Positions 18,089-27,302 are shown, counted from the first letter of the stretch. The stretch is DNA of 64,000 nucleotides from UBA2357 sp041678045 (GCA_041678045.1 JBAYOV010000003.1:62001-126000), one strand, 5' to 3'. Numbers and translations: made by a program. The notes: generated by a model from the letters alone, not told the origin.

Positions 18089-18220
18089 ACGGCGGAAGGA
18101 GAAAAAACAAGGAGAGGGGCCGGGCGCAGTGGGCAAGGATAGGCTGCCCCGGCTTGCCCCGCTCCTGCAGACGAAGGCAGGCGCCGGGGCTCACTGCAGC
18201 AGGGTCACGCTGCGGCAAGC

Positions 18221-19051
18221 TTACTCGAACAGGTTCAGGATGCCATCCAGGCCACTGTGGTTGAGCCGGCAGTCGGCCAGTTGTTGCAGCACCGGCTTGC
18301 CACGGTAGGCCACACCGAAGCCGGCCGCGCGCAGCATCGGAATGTCGTTGGCACCGTCGCCGGCTGCAATCACCTGCTCTGGGCGCAGCCCCAGTCGGTC
18401 GCGAATGCGGGTGAGGTGTGCGGCCTTGGCGGCGGCATCGACCATGTCTCCCACAATCCGGCCGGTGAGTACGCCATCGACCACTTCAAGCCGGTTGGCC
18501 CAGGCTTCGTCAAACCCCAGACGTGTACGCAACCGGTCGGTAAAGTGGGTGAAACCGCCCGACACCAGCACGGTATGGAGGCCGCTGGCCTGGAGCGTGT
18601 GCAGCAGCCGTTCGGCGCCCGGGTTCAGGCGCAGCCGTTCGTGGTAGATCTCGTCCAGTGCGGCTTCCGGCACGCCGGACAGCAGGCTCACCCGGCGGAC
18701 AAGCGATTCGCCGAAGTCGATCTCACCGCGCATCGAAGCCTCGGTGATCGCCGCCACTTCGGCCTTCAGGCCCTGCATGTCGGCAATCTCGTCGATGCAC
18801 TCGATGTTGATCAGCGTCGAGTCCATGTCGGTGACGAACAGGCCGAAGTCGCACAGCCGGCGTCCCGGTTCCACCCAGGTGAAATCCAGCCCTGCCTGAG
18901 CGCACAGCGCCTCCAGTTGCGGATGGGGCTGCGCGTCATGCAGACGGCAGGCCCCCGAAGCGAGCTCTTCGGTGCGGCTGGGGCGGGTGTAATCGTTCAG
19001 CGCTTGCAGGATCGCAGGCGCGATCCTGGCGCCCTGGACGACCAGATTCAT
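18221..19051 (-). CDS. serB: Phosphoserine phosphatase
   Basis: Last step of serine synthesis: hydrolyses O-phosphoserine. HAD-superfamily enzyme of 276 residues. The nucleophile and acid are D75 and D77 in VTDMDSTLINIE; motif II is VLVSGGFTHF and the metal-binding motif GDGANDIPML is near residue 230. The N-terminal region (residues 1-60) is a small regulatory-like domain as in other proteobacterial SerB. Overlaps aroG by 1 base (TGATG), so the two are co-translated. Confidence 0.95.
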   Translation of the reverse strand: MNLVVQGARIAPAILQALNDYTRPSRTEELASGACRLHDAQPHPQLEALCAQAGLDFTWVEPGRRLCDFGLFVTDMDSTLINIECIDEIADMQGLKAEVAAITEASMRGEIDFGESLVRRVSLLSGVPEAALDEIYHERLRLNPGAERLLHTLQASGLHTVLVSGGFTHFTDRLRTRLGFDEAWANRLEVVDGVLTGRIVGDMVDAAAKAAHLTRIRDRLGLRPEQVIAAGDGANDIPMLRAAGFGVAYRGKPVLQQLADCRLNHSGLDGILNLFE

Positions 19052-20130
19052 CAGGCAGCACTCCGGCGGCGGGGCAGGGCCTCGCGCAGCACGGCGTGCG
19101 CACCGCGAATCATCTCCTCGGTGGTCTCCCAGCCCACGCAGCCGTCAGTGACCGAGCAGCCGTACTTGAGCTGCGACAAATCCTTCGGAATCGACTGGTT
19201 GCCGGCCTCGATGAAGCTCTCGATCATCAAGCCGACCACCGACTGGTTGCCTTCGCGGATCTGGTGGATCACATCCTTCATCACCAGCGGCTGCATCTCG
19301 GGCTTCTTCCAGGAGTTGGCATGCGAGCAATCCACCACCAGACTGGTCGGCAATCCGGCCTTGGCCAGGGCCTGCTCGGCCAGCGAGATCGATACCGTGT
19401 CGTAGTTCGGACGTCCGCCACCGCCGCGCAGCACCACATGGCCGTAGCGGTTGCCCCGGGTGCGCATGATTGCCGACTGGCCCTTGCTGTTGATGCCCAG
19501 AAAACTGTGCGAGTGCGAGGCCGACAGGATCGCATTGATCGCCACATCCATATCGCCGTCGGTGGCGTTCTTGAACCCGACCGGGGTGGACAGGCCGGAA
19601 GACATCTCGCGGTGGGTCTGCGACTCCGAAGTGCGCGCACCGATCGCGGTCCAGGCAATCAGGTCGCCGTAATACTGCGGGGCGATCGGGTCCAGCGCCT
19701 CGGTGGCCGTGGGCAGCCCCGTCTCGCAGACATCGCGCAGGAACTCGCGGGCGCGGCGCATGCCCTCGTCGATGCGGAAGGAGTCATCCATGTGCGGATC
19801 GTTGATGAACCCCTTCCAGCCCACCGAGGTGCGCGGCTTCTCGAAATACACCCGCATCACCAGCAGCAGGGTGTCGGACACTTCGTCGGCGAGCGCCTTC
19901 AGGCGGCGCGCATAGTCCAGGCCGGCCACCGGATCATGGATGGAGCATGGCCCGACCACCACGAACAGGCGCGGATCCTTGCGGTCGAGGATGTCACAGA
20001 TGGCCTTCCGACCCTGCAGCACCACGGCTGCGGCACGCTCGGTGAGCGGGACCTGGGCCTTGATCTCCTCGGGGGAGGGCATGTGGTCGGTGGCCAGAAT
20101 GTTCAGGTTCTCGGTTTGAGCGACGGTCAT
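19051..20130 (-). CDS. aroG: 3-deoxy-7-phosphoheptulonate synthase (class I)
   Basis: First step of aromatic amino acid synthesis: PEP plus erythrose 4-phosphate to DAHP. 359 residues, class I AroFGH type. Conserved GPCSIHDP, EKPRTSVGWKGF, ATDGDMDVA and LVVDCSHANS motifs are present. Which amino acid inhibits it cannot be read safely. A TAGAAT-like -10 (plus-strand 20164-20169) lies about 34 bases upstream. Transcribed with serB. Confidence 0.94.
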   Translation of the reverse strand: MTVAQTENLNILATDHMPSPEEIKAQVPLTERAAAVVLQGRKAICDILDRKDPRLFVVVGPCSIHDPVAGLDYARRLKALADEVSDTLLLVMRVYFEKPRTSVGWKGFINDPHMDDSFRIDEGMRRAREFLRDVCETGLPTATEALDPIAPQYYGDLIAWTAIGARTSESQTHREMSSGLSTPVGFKNATDGDMDVAINAILSASHSHSFLGINSKGQSAIMRTRGNRYGHVVLRGGGGRPNYDTVSISLAEQALAKAGLPTSLVVDCSHANSWKKPEMQPLVMKDVIHQIREGNQSVVGLMIESFIEAGNQSIPKDLSQLKYGCSVTDGCVGWETTEEMIRGAHAVLREALPRRRSAA

Positions 20131-20229
20131 GGCAGCGGTACCCTGGCGATTCGAAAGCCTGACATTCTACCCCGAACACCCTGCAGCCGTATGTGCTCAC
20201 CGCACGTGCGCAGATGCGCGAAGCTGCGA

Positions 20230-23200
20230 TCAGCCCTGCAGTTTCACCGCCTCGAGCAGTTCGCGCACCGCCTGGCTGCGCTGGCGCAATTGCGGCAGGG
20301 CAACCTTGCGCACCAGCTTGTCGGGGCCGGCCATGCGGGTGTTGCGGTCCTTCTGGATGAGCATGATCACCCGCGCCGGATCGATTGCGGCCTGGGCGCC
20401 GAACTGTATGCTGATCTGCGCTTCGGAAGCATCCAGCTTCTGCACCCCGTATGGGCGGGTGATCAGGCGCAGGCGGTGGCTCTCGATGAGCGCCTGCGTC
20501 TGCTCGGGCAATTCGCCGAAACGGTCGATCAACTCTTCCTGCAACGCGCGCAACTCATCGTCCGACTCACAGTTGGCCAGGCGTTTGTACAGGGTGAGAC
20601 GCTCCTGTACATCCGGACAGTAGTCGCTGGGCAGCAGTGCCGGGGTGTGCAGGTTGATTTCCGACACCACTTCCAGCGGCTGGGCCAGATCCGGCTCTTT
20701 GCCGGCCTGCAGGTCGCGCACCGCACGCTTGAGCATTTCGGTGTACAGAGAAAAGCCGATCTGCTGGATTTCGCCAGACTGATGCTCGCCCAGAACCTCG
20801 CCAGCGCCCCGGATCTCCAGGTCGTGCATGGCCAGATAGAAGCCAGAACCCAGGTCTTCCATCATGGTGATCGCTTCCAGCCGCTTCTGCGCCAGGGGCG
20901 TGGGCTTGGCATGGGCATCGGTCAGCAGGTAAGCGTAGGCCTGATGGTGGCTGCGGCCCACCCGTCCGCGCAACTGGTGCAACTGCGCCAGGCCGAAACG
21001 ATCCGCGCGGTTGATGATGATGGTGTTGGCGCTCGGAATGTCGATGCCGGTCTCGATGATGGTGGTGCACAACAGCAGGTTGGCGCGCTGCTGGGTGAAG
21101 TCACGCATCACCCGTTCCAGCTCGCGCTCGGGCAGTTGGCCGTGGCCGATGGCAATGCGGGCCTCGGGCAGCAACTCGGTCAGTGCGTCGCGCATGTTCT
21201 CGATGGTGTCGACCTCGTTGTGCAGGAAATACACCTGCCCGCCCCGCTTGAACTCGCGCAGCACGGCCTCGCGCACAATCCCCTTGTTGTATGGCTGCAC
21301 GAAGGTCTTGATCGCCAGCCGCTTCTGCGGCGCGGTGGCGATCACCGAGAATTCGCGCAGCCCCTCCAGCGCCAGCCCCAGCGTACGCGGAATCGGCGTG
21401 GCGGTGAGGGTGAGGATGTCCACCTCGCTGCGCAGACTCTTCATCGCTTCTTTCTGGCGCACGCCAAAGCGGTGTTCCTCGTCGATGATCACCAGCCCCA
21501 GGCGCTTGAACTTCACATCCTTTTGCAACAGGCGATGCGTGCCGATAATGATGTCCACCTTGCCTTCGGCCAGTTGCTTGAGGGCTTCGGCCTGCTCCTT
21601 CGCCGACTTGAAGCGCGACAGCTCGGCCACCTTCACCGGCCAGTCGGCAAAGCGGTCGGAAAACGTCTGCCAGTGCTGCTCGGCCAGCAGGGTGGTGGGC
21701 GTGAGCACCACCACCTGTTTGCCATCGGCCACCGCCACGAAGGCGGCACGCAGCGCCACTTCGGTCTTGCCAAAGCCCACATCGCCGCACACCAGGCGGT
21801 CCATCGGCCGGCCGGACTTCATGTCGGCCACCACTGCATCGATTGCCGCCTGCTGGTCGGGTGTGGTCTCGAACCCAAAGCCTTCGGCAAAGGCGTCCAG
21901 ATCGTGCTGGGTGAAATCGAAACGGTGCCCCGGACGGGCGGCGCGCTGGGCGTACAGGGCGAGCAGTTCGGCGGCCGTGTCGCGCACCTGCATGGCCGCC
22001 TTCTTCTTGGCCTTTTCCCACTGACCGGAGCCCAGCCGGTGCAGATCCACGCCCTCCGGGTCGGCCCCGGCATAGCGGGTGATGACATGCAGTTGCGACA
22101 CCGGCACATACAGCTTGTCTCCGCCGTTGTACTCGAGGTGCAGGAACTCGGTTTCGCCTTCGCCGAGGTTCATGTGGATCAGGCCCAGATAGCGGCCGAT
22201 GCCATGCGACACATGCACGACCGGATCGCCCAGCTTGAGTTCCGAAAGGTCGCGCAGCCAGCCCTCCATGGTGGCGGCGCGACGCGTGTCGCGGCGGACA
22301 CGTGTACGGGCGGTCGCAGCATACAGCTCGGTTTCGGTGACCACCGCAATGCGCGCCTGGGGCAGCACGAAACCCGCAGCAAGTGGCGCCACACCCAGCG
22401 CCAGCCCTTCGTCCGAGGCCAGGAAGCCGGCAAAGTCGGCGCTTGCCCCCGGCCGCATGCCATATTCGGCAAGATAGTCGGCCATCGTCTCGCGCCGCCC
22501 GGGGGATTCAGCCAGCAGCAGCACCCGTCCGCCGCTCGCCTGCTGGGTGGCCACAAACTGCTTGAGCCGGTGCAGGGGGTCGGTGGCCTTGCGCTCCACC
22601 GAAACATCGGGCAGCGGGCAGGCCGGTGCGGCGACGGACAACTCGCCCTGCCGTACGGGGTTCGGAGTGGGCAGCGCAGCATCTCCGGCTTCGGTCGGTT
22701 CGACCTGCGGAACGTCCGAAGTGTGCGGGGTGGGCGAGGCGGGCAGGACTGGCAGGTCCACCCGGGGCCAGCGCTTGAGCGCGAGAAAGAAGTCTTCCTG
22801 GTCCAGGAACAGATCCAGCGGAGGCATCACCGGGCGGCTGCGATCGCCCTTGAGCAGATCATGGCGCGAACGGGCGTCGCACCAGAACGCTTCGATAGCC
22901 TCCGGCACCACATGATGCAACACCACCGCAGCGCTTTTGGGCAGGTAGTCGAACAGGCTCGCGGTGTGCTCGAAGAACAGGGGCAGGAAGTACTCGATGC
23001 CCGGCGGAGCGATGCCGTTCGACACATCCTTATAGACCGCCACGCGCGAGGGGTCGCCCTCGAAACGCTCCCGGAACTGGCTGCGGAAGCGGGTGCGTCC
23101 TGCGTCGTCGAGCGGAAACTCGCGGGCGGGCAACAAGCGGATTTCCGGCACCGGGTACACCGTTCGCTGGGTGTCGGGGTCGAAGGTCTTGATGCTTTCC

Positions 23201-23787
23201 ACTTCATCATCGAACAGATCGATGCGGAAGGGCAGGGCGGCCCCCATCGGAAACAGGTCGATCAGACCGCCACGCACCGAGAATTCCCCCGGACTGACCA
23301 CCTGGGTGACATGGGCGTACCCCGCCAGCGCCATCTGGTTGCGCAACTGATCCAGATCCAGCCGGTCGCCCTGTTTGATGAAGAAGGTATAGGCCGCCAG
23401 ATAGGCCGGCGGCGGCATGCGGTACAACGCAGTGGAGGCAGGCACCAGCACCACATCGGCCTCGCCCCGGCTCAGCGCGTAAAGGGTGGACAGGCGCTCC
23501 GACACCAGGTCCTGGTGAGGCGAAAAATTGTCGTAGGGCAGCGTCTCCCAGTCGGGCAGCAGGTGACTGCGCAGGTTCGGCGCAAGCCAGGCCAGTTCCG
23601 CCAGAAGACGCTGCGCATCGAGCGGATTGGCACACACCAGCAGCAACGTCTGCCCGCGCGAGGCCAGGCTTGCCACCGCCAGCGCATCCGCCGACCCCGC
23701 CAGCGCCGGCAATACCGTGCGCGCCCCCGGTTTGGGCAGTTTGAAGGCGTTGAATTCGGGCAAGGGTGAAGCGTTGGCCGTGGTCAT
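20230..23787 (-). CDS. mfd: Transcription-repair coupling factor
   Basis: DNA translocase that removes RNA polymerase stalled at lesions and recruits UvrA. 1185 residues from the ATG at 23787 (E. coli has 1148). Order: UvrB-like N-terminal domains, a low-complexity linker rich in Pro and Ala (about residue 400), the RNA-polymerase-interacting domain (DPVVHVSHGIGRYLG and following), the helicase core with Walker A (CGDVGFGKTEVA) and DEEH box (IIDEEHRFGV), and the TRCF C-terminal domain. A perfect TATAAT lies 34 bases upstream. Confidence 0.97.
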   Translation of the reverse strand: MTTANASPLPEFNAFKLPKPGARTVLPALAGSADALAVASLASRGQTLLLVCANPLDAQRLLAELAWLAPNLRSHLLPDWETLPYDNFSPHQDLVSERLSTLYALSRGEADVVLVPASTALYRMPPPAYLAAYTFFIKQGDRLDLDQLRNQMALAGYAHVTQVVSPGEFSVRGGLIDLFPMGAALPFRIDLFDDEVESIKTFDPDTQRTVYPVPEIRLLPAREFPLDDAGRTRFRSQFRERFEGDPSRVAVYKDVSNGIAPPGIEYFLPLFFEHTASLFDYLPKSAAVVLHHVVPEAIEAFWCDARSRHDLLKGDRSRPVMPPLDLFLDQEDFFLALKRWPRVDLPVLPASPTPHTSDVPQVEPTEAGDAALPTPNPVRQGELSVAAPACPLPDVSVERKATDPLHRLKQFVATQQASGGRVLLLAESPGRRETMADYLAEYGMRPGASADFAGFLASDEGLALGVAPLAAGFVLPQARIAVVTETELYAATARTRVRRDTRRAATMEGWLRDLSELKLGDPVVHVSHGIGRYLGLIHMNLGEGETEFLHLEYNGGDKLYVPVSQLHVITRYAGADPEGVDLHRLGSGQWEKAKKKAAMQVRDTAAELLALYAQRAARPGHRFDFTQHDLDAFAEGFGFETTPDQQAAIDAVVADMKSGRPMDRLVCGDVGFGKTEVALRAAFVAVADGKQVVVLTPTTLLAEQHWQTFSDRFADWPVKVAELSRFKSAKEQAEALKQLAEGKVDIIIGTHRLLQKDVKFKRLGLVIIDEEHRFGVRQKEAMKSLRSEVDILTLTATPIPRTLGLALEGLREFSVIATAPQKRLAIKTFVQPYNKGIVREAVLREFKRGGQVYFLHNEVDTIENMRDALTELLPEARIAIGHGQLPERELERVMRDFTQQRANLLLCTTIIETGIDIPSANTIIINRADRFGLAQLHQLRGRVGRSHHQAYAYLLTDAHAKPTPLAQKRLEAITMMEDLGSGFYLAMHDLEIRGAGEVLGEHQSGEIQQIGFSLYTEMLKRAVRDLQAGKEPDLAQPLEVVSEINLHTPALLPSDYCPDVQERLTLYKRLANCESDDELRALQEELIDRFGELPEQTQALIESHRLRLITRPYGVQKLDASEAQISIQFGAQAAIDPARVIMLIQKDRNTRMAGPDKLVRKVALPQLRQRSQAVRELLEAVKLQG

Positions 23788-23820
23788 CGATGCAAGGCGT
23801 AGGGAGTGGTCGGGAGGGGG

Positions 23821-23847
23821 ATTATAGGGCACCCGGCATATCTGCAA
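23821..23847 (-). promoter_or_regulatory. Promoter of mfd
   Basis: On the minus strand a perfect TATAAT (23821-23826) lies 33 bases before the mfd start codon. The nearest -35-like hexamer is TTGCAG (23842-23847) at a short 15-bp spacing, so the -35 is weak or absent. Confidence 0.55.
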
Positions 23848-23858
23848 TCGAACGCACG

Positions 23859-24044
23859 CTACAACGCTACGACGCCTGGGGCGTGCGCGAACCGAGCGGC
23901 CAAACCTCCAGCCGTCACAGCTACACCGGTCACCTGCACGACTTCCCACGCCCTGAGCGTGTCCTGCCGAAAAGCCTCGCGCTTCTCTTCGCGCTCAACG
24001 TACTGCGTGATCGCCTTGACAGGGGCGAGAACTCGGATATTCAT
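23859..24044 (-). pseudogene. Remnant of a ribbon-helix-helix (CopG-type) antitoxin
   Basis: A 61-codon frame whose ATG overlaps the stop of the upstream hydrolase (ATGA). Residues 10-34, including KAITQYVEREEKREAF and RQDTLRAWE, look like the second helix and C-terminal arm of CopG/RHH antitoxins that pair with ParE/RelE toxins. The N-terminal strand and first helix are missing, replaced by MNIRVLAPV. The later part (VTGVAVTAGG onward) only weakly follows the family pattern. No toxin frame remains before mfd. Family match is from memory. Confidence 0.5.
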
Positions 24045-24676
24045 GCGATTGCCCTGAACCATTCGACCGCCATTTGGCAAAAGGCTTCCCGGGTGGGCAG
24101 GTCTGAAAGGTGGCTGTCGGTGGCGGGCAGGAGCCGGTGTGGGTGGGTGGGGCGCATGCGCTGGTGGGCGTGCTGTACGCTGCGCAGGTGTGGGTCGGTT
24201 TCGCCTGCGATCAGCAGGGTGGGGACAGCGAGCTCGCGCAGCGGGGTGGCGCCGGCGAGGTCGGGGCGGCCGGCGAGGGCAACGATTGCAGCAAAGGCTT
24301 CCGGGGCTTGCCAGGCGGCGCGTATTGCCACGGCCACGCCGTTGTTGTGGGCCAGCAGGCCGACAGGCAGGGTTTCAAGGTCGGGCTGATGGCTCAGCCA
24401 GTTGTGGGCGGCGAGCAGGCGATGGGCGAGCAGGGGGATGTGAAAGCTCGCGTCCTGCGCGCGCTCGGCTTCGGTCGGGAGGAGCAGGTCGAGCTGTACC
24501 GTGGCGAAGCCGGCATCCTGCAGCGCCCGGGCGATGAAGGGGGTGGGCGTTTCAGTGGGCAGGGGGCCGTGTTCGAGCAGGATGAGCAGGGCTTTCACTT
24601 CTGCGCAGTGGGCCAGCCGGGCATCCAGCCAGCCGCCCTCCGCGGCGATGCGCACATGGCTGTGACGAAGCTTCAC
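24041..24676 (-). CDS. Alpha/beta hydrolase, dienelactone-hydrolase-like, nucleophile Ser replaced by Asn
   Basis: A 211-residue protein of the alpha/beta hydrolase fold. The nucleophile elbow, normally G-A-S-T-G in close relatives, reads A109-H-N111-N-G113, so the expected serine is asparagine. The predicted acid (D161 in AGETDPH) and histidine (H189 in TDSHLS) are retained, as is the GRPDLAGATPL stretch. It starts with GTG, and GTGA overlaps the stop of the radical SAM gene, so it is translationally coupled to it. Probably no longer a serine hydrolase; it may bind a ligand or a partner. Function unknown. Confidence 0.8.
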   Translation of the reverse strand: MKLRHSHVRIAAEGGWLDARLAHCAEVKALLILLEHGPLPTETPTPFIARALQDAGFATVQLDLLLPTEAERAQDASFHIPLLAHRLLAAHNWLSHQPDLETLPVGLLAHNNGVAVAIRAAWQAPEAFAAIVALAGRPDLAGATPLRELAVPTLLIAGETDPHLRSVQHAHQRMRPTHPHRLLPATDSHLSDLPTREAFCQMAVEWFRAIA

Positions 24677-25800
24677 AAGGCACGTCCTCCGGGGGCATGT
24701 CCTCCGGGCGGAGTGCGGTGGATCGCGACCGGGATGCGGCGCGCGCCAAAGGGATGATCAAAACGCTCGAAGCGACCGGGCAGAAGGTGGCCGCAGTAGG
24801 TGCACTGTCCGGTGTCGTCGAGATGATGGCTCAGGATGTCGTAGCCGTCCCGCTCGATGACACAGTGTCCGCAGGCCGGACAGTAGGTTGAGCAGCCGCG
24901 GATGTCGTGGATGTTGCCGGTGTAGACATGCTGCAGGCCACGGGCCAGCGCCAGCTCGCGGGCACGGAACAGGGTTTCCGGCGGGGTGGGCGGCAGGTCG
25001 GTGAGCTTGAAGTCGGGGTGAAAGGCGGTGAAGTGCAGGGGAATGGTGGGGCCGAGCGTTTCGGCCACCCAGTCGCACAGGGCGGCCAGTTCGGCGTCCG
25101 AATCGTTCTGGCCCGGGATCAGCAACGTGGTCAGTTCGACCCAGACCGGGGTTTCCTTCACCAGCCAGCGCAGGTTGTCGAGCACCGGTTGCAAATGGGC
25201 ACCACACAGGCGGGTGTAGAAGTCGTCGCTGAAGCTCTTCAGGTCCACATTCGCGGCGTCCATGCGCGAGAAGAAATCGGCGCGGGCCAGTTCGGTGATG
25301 TAGCCGGCCGTGACCGCCACCGTCTTCAGCCCGGCCGCATGGGCGGCGTCGGCCACATCCATCGCATATTCGGCAAAGATCACCGGGTCGTTGTAGGTGA
25401 AAGCGATGCTGCGGCACCCCCACTTCAGGGCGGTGCTCACGATCTCCTCGGGCGACGCGGCATCCATCAGGCTGTCCATGTCGCGGGACTTCGAAATGTC
25501 CCAGTTCTGGCAGAACTTGCAGGCCAGGTTGCAGCCGGCGGTGCCAAAGGAAAACACGCTGCTGCCCGGGTAAAAATGGTTCAGGGGCTTCTTTTCGATC
25601 GGGTCGATGCAAAAACCGGAACTGCGCCCATAGGTGGTGAGCACCATGGCATCGCGTTCGCGCATGCGTACGAAACAGGCGCCGCGCTGGCCCTCATGCA
25701 GGTGGCAGTAGCGCGGGCACAGGTCGCACTGCACGCGTCCATCATCCAGTGCATGCCAGTAGCGGGCGGGGTGATGTGCAGCGGGGTGGGGCGTATTCAT
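24673..25800 (-). CDS. amrS: AmmeMemoRadiSam system radical SAM enzyme
   Basis: Radical SAM protein of 375 residues in the AmmeMemoRadiSam family. The [4Fe-4S] cluster cysteines are C90, C94 and C97 (CNLACKFC). Additional cysteines at the N-terminus (CDLCPRYC, residues 25-32) and a zinc-ribbon-like C-terminus (CPACGHC, then CTYCG) are usual in this family. A tail of about 34 residues follows the ribbon. It lies 36 bases after the AMMECR1 gene and is coupled to the hydrolase downstream. The reaction is not established. Confidence 0.9.
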   Translation of the reverse strand: MNTPHPAAHHPARYWHALDDGRVQCDLCPRYCHLHEGQRGACFVRMRERDAMVLTTYGRSSGFCIDPIEKKPLNHFYPGSSVFSFGTAGCNLACKFCQNWDISKSRDMDSLMDAASPEEIVSTALKWGCRSIAFTYNDPVIFAEYAMDVADAAHAAGLKTVAVTAGYITELARADFFSRMDAANVDLKSFSDDFYTRLCGAHLQPVLDNLRWLVKETPVWVELTTLLIPGQNDSDAELAALCDWVAETLGPTIPLHFTAFHPDFKLTDLPPTPPETLFRARELALARGLQHVYTGNIHDIRGCSTYCPACGHCVIERDGYDILSHHLDDTGQCTYCGHLLPGRFERFDHPFGARRIPVAIHRTPPGGHAPGGRAL

Positions 25801-25836
25801 GGCGATTCCCCTTGTGTGTGATTTTGCCCTCAGCGC

Positions 25837-26427
25837 TCAGCACTTGGGCGTGGTGCCGTCCTGGGCCGATGGGTCATCTTCGCGCCATTTCTGTACCGTA
25901 TAGCGGGCAGCCATCAGGTTGGCGGTGGGCCGTCCTGCGGGCAATCCGGCCTTCTCCTTGAGGGCGGCAAGAAAGTCGCGCGGATCGGGCAATTGCGCCC
26001 AGACCTGAGGCAGAAAGGTGGCGCTCCGGCAACCGGAAAACAGGATCAGGCCGTCCTCGCCCGGGCGCAGCTGGGCGAGCAGTGCGTCTTCGGAGGCAAA
26101 GTCGATGAACTCCGGCGCAGACAGCACCGAAACCTCGATGCTCACCTCGCCCAGCTCGGCCAGTGTGAGTGGCGGAAAGCGCGGGTCGGCGGTGGCTGCG
26201 GCAATCGCATTGGCGACAATGTCGTCGCCCAGCGGCCTTTGCGGGCGCAGGCTGCCGATGCAGCCCCGCAAGGCGCCGTTGCGGGTGAGGGTGACAAAGC
26301 TGGCCCCGCGCGCCTGCAGGGCGGGCAGGGGGTCGGGCGAAATCCTCACCCCTTCGCGCAGGTGATGGTCGATGGCCCGACGGGCAAGGGCGGGCAGCAT
26401 GCAGCCAATTTCTTCAGTGCAGGGCAT
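25837..26427 (-). CDS. amrA: AmmeMemoRadiSam system protein A (AMMECR1 domain)
   Basis: 196-residue AMMECR1-domain protein, found from archaea to humans, with unknown biochemical role. The conserved motif LRGCIGSL is at about residues 73-80; GEVSIEVSVLS and GEDGLILF are also typical. The ATG at 26427 was chosen because upstream sequence in this frame belongs to the preceding gene. It overlaps the Memo gene by 14 bp, so the two are translated together. Confidence 0.9.
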   Translation of the reverse strand: MPCTEEIGCMLPALARRAIDHHLREGVRISPDPLPALQARGASFVTLTRNGALRGCIGSLRPQRPLGDDIVANAIAAATADPRFPPLTLAELGEVSIEVSVLSAPEFIDFASEDALLAQLRPGEDGLILFSGCRSATFLPQVWAQLPDPRDFLAALKEKAGLPAGRPTANLMAARYTVQKWREDDPSAQDGTTPKC

Positions 26428-27244
26428 GGCGGGGGCGTTCCTCGCTGGAGGGGCAAAAAGCAATGCTGGCATAGCCCACCACGCTGTTGCGGTCACCGGC
26501 GGTGTCGCCCGAGTTGCGCAGATCCAGCAGATGGGGCTGCAGGTCGTGGCGCTGTGCGGCCAGCAGCAGGCCGTTGAGCGGTGTTGCCCCGCAGGCCTGC
26601 TGGTGGTTGAGCGCATGTCCGTAGTGCAGGATCTGGTCGACGGTGCGCCGGTCAAAATCACGGGCAAAGGCGTAGGGGTGGTAGTGCGACAGGTCGGAGC
26701 TGAGCACGATCAGGGTTTCATCGCCGCCCCACAGTGTTTCGAGCAGCGCGGCTACGGCATCGACGGAGGCCTGCCCCACCAGCACCGGCACCAGCTCGAA
26801 GTGGTCAAGCACGCTCTGCAGAAAGGGGAGTTGCACCTCCAGGCTGTGCTCTTGCGCATGGGGACGGTCATCGACAAACACGTCGTCGCGTTCCTGCAGC
26901 CTGAGCCAGTCCGGACGTGACAGCGAGACCTGGCCGAGCGGGCTGCCAAAGCCCTGGGCCGCCGGCAGAGCGAAGCCCTGAAAGCCCATGCGATGCGCCG
27001 GACCGAGCAGCACCACCCGCCGTACCGTTTGGCGCAGCGGGGGCAGACAGGCGTAGGCACTGGCCGCAATGGCTCCGGAATACATGTAGCCTGCGTGAGG
27101 CACGACAATCGCCTTGGGGGCGGGCAGGGTGGGCGGGGTCAGCGTGGCGGCCAGCAGTTCGCTGATCTGGGTACGCAATACCCGTGCGTCGGCCGGGTAG
27201 AAACTGCCTGCCACGGCTGCGGGTCTGATTGAGTGTGTTGCCAT
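26414..27244 (-). CDS. amrB: AmmeMemoRadiSam system protein B (Memo family)
   Basis: Memo-family protein of 276 residues, related to nonheme iron dioxygenases of the LigB fold. Probable metal-site histidines lie in VPHAGYMYSG, QEHSLEVQLPFL and SSDLSHYHPY. First gene of the operon Memo-AMMECR1-radical SAM-hydrolase. The ATG follows GGAGGAAGG, and a sigma70 promoter with TATAAT is 30 bases upstream. No signal peptide. Confidence 0.92.
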   Translation of the reverse strand: MATHSIRPAAVAGSFYPADARVLRTQISELLAATLTPPTLPAPKAIVVPHAGYMYSGAIAASAYACLPPLRQTVRRVVLLGPAHRMGFQGFALPAAQGFGSPLGQVSLSRPDWLRLQERDDVFVDDRPHAQEHSLEVQLPFLQSVLDHFELVPVLVGQASVDAVAALLETLWGGDETLIVLSSDLSHYHPYAFARDFDRRTVDQILHYGHALNHQQACGATPLNGLLLAAQRHDLQPHLLDLRNSGDTAGDRNSVVGYASIAFCPSSEERPRHALH

Positions 27245-27273
27245 CGGAGCCTTCCTCCGGATTCGATCCTTCG

Positions 27274-27302
27274 ATTATAGAGCCCAACGCCGGGGGTGAC
27301 AG
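27274..27302 (-). promoter_or_regulatory. Sigma70 promoter of the AmmeMemoRadiSam operon
   Basis: On the minus strand CTGTCA (27297-27302, 4 of 6) and a perfect TATAAT (27274-27279) are separated by 17 bp. The predicted mRNA start is near 27267, giving a leader of about 23 bases before the Memo ATG. Confidence 0.65.

Noticed and set aside
18089..18220. A terminator between the M14 peptidase and serB.
   Set aside because: GGGCAAG and CTTGCCC can pair, but across 15 bases and without a T run; too weak to call.
20131..20229. A possible small gene or regulatory RNA between mfd and aroG.
   Set aside because: Only 99 bases with a weak -10 for aroG; no coding or folding signal strong enough.
19096..23769. 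A 1557-codon open frame on the plus strand antisense to aroG and mfd.
   Set aside because: It is a mirror of high-GC codon use opposite two clear genes; the product is His- and Gln-rich, low in complexity and has no recognisable domain.
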